Shown here piece after piece: positions 15,601 through 17,942 of a stretch of DNA of 17,942 nucleotides (positions within the stretch are counted from its first letter, which is position 1; each line of letters begins with the position of its first letter). The DNA is taken from positions 1 through 17,942 of the forward strand of contig DJEI01000105.1 in NCBI GenBank assembly GCA_002431865.1. Reading direction: 5' to 3'. The DNA comes from Lachnospiraceae bacterium UBA5902. GTDB lineage: Bacteria > Bacillota > Clostridia > Lachnospirales > Lachnospiraceae. The notes under the pieces were generated by a model. It had not been told where the DNA came from and ran no database searches. It saw nothing but the letters and a program-made list of their open reading frames with translations. The position numbers and the translations under genes were made by a program.

Positions 15601-17942
15601 GACCGCTATATGGGTGATGATGCATCTTTGTGGAAACGATGGGATACATATGCTGCGAGAGTAGGAAATGATACATGGCTTGCAAATAAATTATCCTATG
15701 GAAATTATGCTGTTAAGGTAGATGCAACAAATAGCTTTTCAATTTCGGAAATAGGTAATGGATTTGATTCCAGATTTTTGGAACCAATTACAATTAGTGC
15801 TGCTAATAATGTGAAAGCGGTTATGGGAACAGGAAATAATACAGTTGTAACAGTATATGACACAGATCACGTGGTAAAGTACAACTATACAATTGGAAGT
15901 ACGACTTACACGTTGCAATTTGCACCATATAAAGAGGATACAATTACAGCATCAATAGTAGAAAATGAGACACAATTAGAGAGTGGAGCAATACTGGTAC
16001 AATCAGTAACACTGGAAAATGGTGGAATTACTGGAAAACAAGCCGAGACAATTTATGGAACATCTGAGAATCAGGTCGTATTGACGGAAGCGAAGGACGG
16101 AACTGGTACAGTTGTCAAAGAAGCGGATGTAGCAGTCAAGCAGAATTCCTTGGATAGTGATACTGTTAAGACTGCAATGGATGTGGTAGAACAAAAAAAT
16201 GCAGAATATAATGGGGACAAATATACTAATGCCAGCATAGGAGAAGTGAATGCGGTATTTTCTGATGATGCAGACAAAAATGTGGCAAATGCGGTATTTG
16301 ATAGTCTGAAAAAACAGAATATAAAACTAACGCTCAGTAAAGAAACAAATACCGGAAATGAATATACATGGACATTTGAAAGCGCAGATATATCAGAACC
16401 TGTAAGCTTGAAAACGGGTATAAAGGTTGAAACGTTAGATGAAACGATAAAAACATTGATACCGGAAGATAAAGATGATTGTATGTTTGATTTTGCACAA
16501 GAAGGTATTTTGCCAGGAAAGGCAACGGTTGCTGTAAATGTAGCGGATTTGAACCTTTCGTCAGACGAATCTTTGTATTGTTATTATTATGATGAAGATA
16601 AGGGGGAATTGCTTGAAGGCCAGCCAGTAACGGTTGATGAGAATGGCAACGTAGCGATTGAAATTGAACATTGTTGTAAGTATGTAGTAACAAGTGCGAA
16701 GATTGCTGAGTTGGTAAATAAAGTTGAGATTGTTGTACCTGAGTCAAAGGTATTAAATGTTGGAGATACGCTTAATTTGTCTGTAACAATAACACCGGAA
16801 ACAGCAACAAACAAATCAATTACATGGACAAGCAGCGATGATGCAATTGCGACTGTTGATGAATCAACGGGTATGGTAACAGCTAAATCAACGGGTACAG
16901 TTACGATTAAAGCAACTGCAAAAGATGGCAGCAAAAAGTTTGATGAAATAGAACTGAGTATAGTAGCGAAGGAGTGCAAGCATGAGAACACAGAAATCAG
17001 AAATGCAAAGGAAGCAAGCTGTACAGAAGCAGGCTATACCGGCGATACTTATTGTGTAGACTGCAATCAGAAGCTTAAAACAGGTGAAGTGATTACCAAG
17101 AAGGAGCATACATCCAGCGACTGGATCGTAGATAAGGCAGCAACGGTTGAAGCGGAAGGAAGCAGACATAAGGAATGTACTGTCTGCAAGACAGTCCTTG
17201 CAAAGGAAGCAATCGCAAAGCTTCCATCACCAACACCGACACCAGAACCAGTTGTGACACCGGATGTGACGATCCGTTACACGACACATGTACAGACCTT
17301 TGGCTGGCAGGGTGATGAGAACAATGCAAGCAAGTGGTTTGTAAATGGTAAGATGGCTGGTACTTCCGGTAAGGCAAAGAGACTCGAAGGCATCAAGATC
17401 CGTGTCTATGGAAATGATAACCTTGGTATCCAGTACACAACCCATTGTCAGAGCTACGGCTGGTTACCTTGGTCAGCAAACGGCGAGATGAACGGAACCG
17501 AGGGTGAGGCAAAGAGACTCGAGGCAATCAAGATCCAGCTCACAGGCGCAGATAAAGATAAGTACGATGTTTATTACAGAGTCCATGCACAGTCTTATGG
17601 CTGGCTTGGCTGGGCAAAGAATGGTGCACCATCTGGAACAGCAGGCTATGCAAAGCGTCTGGAAGGTATCCAGATTGTTGTAGTGAAGAAGGGCGCAGCT
17701 GCACCGGGCACAAACTTCGCAGGTGTAAATGCGGCATCCGGTGTACACCAGACAAAGAGTTATATTGCAAAGGCTGGTTCTTCACCAGTGGTTGGCAATC
17801 AGGCGACATCCAATACCAACCCAAGTGTAGCAGGTGAGACAAATGTAAATGTTGCATACCGGACACACGTACAAACTTACGGCTGGCAGGGATGGAAGTA
17901 CAACGGACAGATGAGTGGTACTTCCGGACAGGCAAAGAGACT
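12676..17942 (+). CDS. Giant secreted mosaic protein with embedded solute-binding-protein domain and ChW repeats (3' end outside the window)
   Basis: The frame is open from ATG 12676 to the right edge: 1755 complete codons and no stop. AGGAGAG at 12662-12668 lies seven bases upstream. Residues 1 to about 36 are a signal peptide with cleavage near VVRA-EE. The LTLC in it is a poor lipobox. Five beta-rich units of about 110-130 residues follow (to about 645), ending in strands such as FSLTIES, FKLSYES and YEITIKN and resembling PPC-type domains. Residues 672 to about 998 look like a family 1 sugar-type solute-binding protein. Two more beta-rich segments reach about 1345; the second ends ALxPGxATV...HCCKYVVTS-like. 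A Big_2-like Ig domain covers about 1349-1433, a Cys/His module 1433-1515, a Pro/Thr linker 1516-1531, and ChW repeats run from 1532 on. Composition shifts from A+T-rich to G+C-richer near the end. The role is probably ligand capture or adhesion at the surface. Confidence 0.85.
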   Translation, partial: MQKWKVCKKLMAVILTLCMVLPLISNQYLVVRAEELSQISSLKSSCREIDMTQQKKVTLEEQQYSDTQYQYAISGWYESTPRHGTDNGVLYKIKLAAGQAVQIKKNDNYIYGNGCYWYGEETIDQYTDSGMATYQNNGSESVSVYCWVVKDQDSNSTFSLTIESGQKVTDLSDKAFDIKETLELKKSAGNYVENLISGSSMLNGWLYKTSNEEKVYSINNLDKTQIISVDLFDEFGSEQQSVHLMAEDYTDGYDTTGDETSNQLTISENISYVFVVDNGGIDNLILKIGEAKKLSEIQNIDSLTEDTTKEYAEDDKVVTLANEKCYLYKFEVPANSMIGLTVEVDGNNYTSDLFFIYGEDGTIEGSKTDTGAIINNVSDTSKTYYVGVKKSVTTYGNKFKLSYESVNQLKDCTPVELNEEQPEFTVSESDERIKTVAKMDQNGSWQIASGILLKVIIPKKSTVSLNNNSFMYYTDLSQSAYPYYDDYNFSKLNDTDEEEAIYIFASVGETWKMTVTHDSDSKVPDLAELSPLSISEGTTTIDQNQAKLTNVKVKNYTDEDGNLITSIMQEGILYKYDIPAHMNATINMGIAELDGSYGWMDVYENLDDYPITSICANYGDTPKTVYIWAVPDSVDGVENPTYEITIKNTSNQYTYTTPYDEEVENLSEIQDVYIYSWNTELGDRLDSFFGSHPEYVDKVHFVNKECDATDSNYYDFVNGELSKNDSVIAAFDRDTITQEMISDSNIAPVSTIGVLKDENLATYYTKNAYDYTVKDGSSADGTLKMVSDSVYPGCFMYNKAVAMDVLGTDDPDEVQKYINDWDGFYAVAEKAKTAGYTMTSGSDQVIKDKLNRSDIYNELLTKGYETGHKTWDDEWYADRNSGKIFGFFADPSMLWMLEDSQLDKYDMCIAPCAYVYGGVYYASNNACKDNPLVAQILYTLTCDADAMGAVCKSGNGDMVNNQTAVKQQAADKTPIDRYMGDDASLWKRWDTYAARVGNDTWLANKLSYGNYAVKVDATNSFSISEIGNGFDSRFLEPITISAANNVKAVMGTGNNTVVTVYDTDHVVKYNYTIGSTTYTLQFAPYKEDTITASIVENETQLESGAILVQSVTLENGGITGKQAETIYGTSENQVVLTEAKDGTGTVVKEADVAVKQNSLDSDTVKTAMDVVEQKNAEYNGDKYTNASIGEVNAVFSDDADKNVANAVFDSLKKQNIKLTLSKETNTGNEYTWTFESADISEPVSLKTGIKVETLDETIKTLIPEDKDDCMFDFAQEGILPGKATVAVNVADLNLSSDESLYCYYYDEDKGELLEGQPVTVDENGNVAIEIEHCCKYVVTSAKIAELVNKVEIVVPESKVLNVGDTLNLSVTITPETATNKSITWTSSDDAIATVDESTGMVTAKSTGTVTIKATAKDGSKKFDEIELSIVAKECKHENTEIRNAKEASCTEAGYTGDTYCVDCNQKLKTGEVITKKEHTSSDWIVDKAATVEAEGSRHKECTVCKTVLAKEAIAKLPSPTPTPEPVVTPDVTIRYTTHVQTFGWQGDENNASKWFVNGKMAGTSGKAKRLEGIKIRVYGNDNLGIQYTTHCQSYGWLPWSANGEMNGTEGEAKRLEAIKIQLTGADKDKYDVYYRVHAQSYGWLGWAKNGAPSGTAGYAKRLEGIQIVVVKKGAAAPGTNFAGVNAASGVHQTKSYIAKAGSSPVVGNQATSNTNPSVAGETNVNVAYRTHVQTYGWQGWKYNGQMSGTSGQAKR
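14689..15670 (+). other. ABC-type solute-binding-protein-like domain inside the large surface protein
   Basis: The translation shows the order of segments usual in carbohydrate SBPs. It opens with VYIYSWNTELGDRL and FFGSHPEY. A hinge-side FMYNKAVAMDVLG is followed by INDWDGFYAVAEKAKTAGY. YVYGGVYYASNNACKDNPLV then leads to AQILYTLTCDADAMGAV and the late VNNQTAVKQQAADK. Length, about 320 residues, is shorter than the 380-400 of free SBPs. I recognise the family by pattern only. Confidence 0.65.
16972..17220 (+). other. Cys/His-rich module before the ChW repeats
   Basis: Residues about 1433-1515 hold two similar halves: CKHEN...SCTEAGY...YCVDCNQKL, then EHTSSDW...SRHKECTVCKTVL. Each has a CxxC pair and nearby His, a layout that could bind zinc or form disulfides outside the cell. 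I know this pattern from other Clostridia surface proteins but cannot give it a firm family name. Confidence 0.55.
17275..17942 (+). repeat. ChW cassette, copy B of a long direct repeat
   Basis: This segment codes for three ChW repeats, the same linker (AGVNAASGVHQ, PVVGNQATSNTNPSVAGE) and most of a fourth repeat. It matches 10525-11192 base for base with no gap, in the same orientation. The window ends inside it, so its full length is unknown. Confidence 0.88.

Noticed and set aside
12676..17942. Large surface gene as a frameshifted pseudogene
   Set aside because: I read the frame through line by line and found no stop or break; all domains are in one frame up to the edge.
1..17942. tRNA, rRNA, CRISPR array or transposase genes
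   Set aside because: No cloverleaf, rRNA core, regularly spaced short repeats or transposase motifs were seen on either strand.

Overview
The window looks like a chromosomal segment of a spore-forming, anaerobic Clostridia bacterium, most likely Lachnospiraceae. The evidence is a sporulation sigma factor sigma-G, an Fe-S-type PurF, a group B-like [FeFe] hydrogenase, an FHA-domain protein and two secreted proteins carrying clostridial ChW repeats. I cannot name the species from the sequence.

Left part (1-6115), nucleotide metabolism on the + strand. purF has a consensus-grade promoter and is followed closely by purB. purA has its own promoter. pncB (NAD salvage) sits directly behind an intrinsic terminator. 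PurF makes the first committed step of purine synthesis. PurB and PurA carry IMP to AMP, and PurB also acts earlier in the pathway. PncB converts nicotinate to its mononucleotide using PRPP, the substrate PurF also uses. A divergent gene appears to start at bases 21-1 and leave the window.

Middle part (6116-8660). A promoter with a TTGACA box drives a [FeFe] hydrogenase with several ferredoxin-type clusters and, 21 bases later, an FHA-domain protein. A terminator closes this operon. Next comes a 475-base non-coding stretch holding a 36-base perfect hairpin palindrome, a strong promoter whose -35 box lies in that palindrome, a long leader and a run of ten G.

Right part (8660-17942), cell surface. 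A secreted protein combines BspA-like leucine-rich repeats, an Ig-like domain and six ChW repeats. Convergent to it, sharing a terminator, is sigG on the - strand with a sigma-F-like promoter. Divergent from sigG is a very large secreted protein, open at the right edge (at least 1755 residues). It combines PPC-like beta repeats, an embedded ABC-type solute-binding-protein domain, further beta domains, an Ig-like domain, a Cys/His module and ChW repeats. The ChW cassettes of the two surface genes align without gaps over 668 bases at a fixed offset of 6750 bases and form a long direct repeat around sigG.

The most unusual element is the solute-binding-protein fold built into a ChW surface protein. 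The most interesting regulatory elements are the palindrome and G10 tract upstream of the LRR protein and the terminator in the pncB leader.
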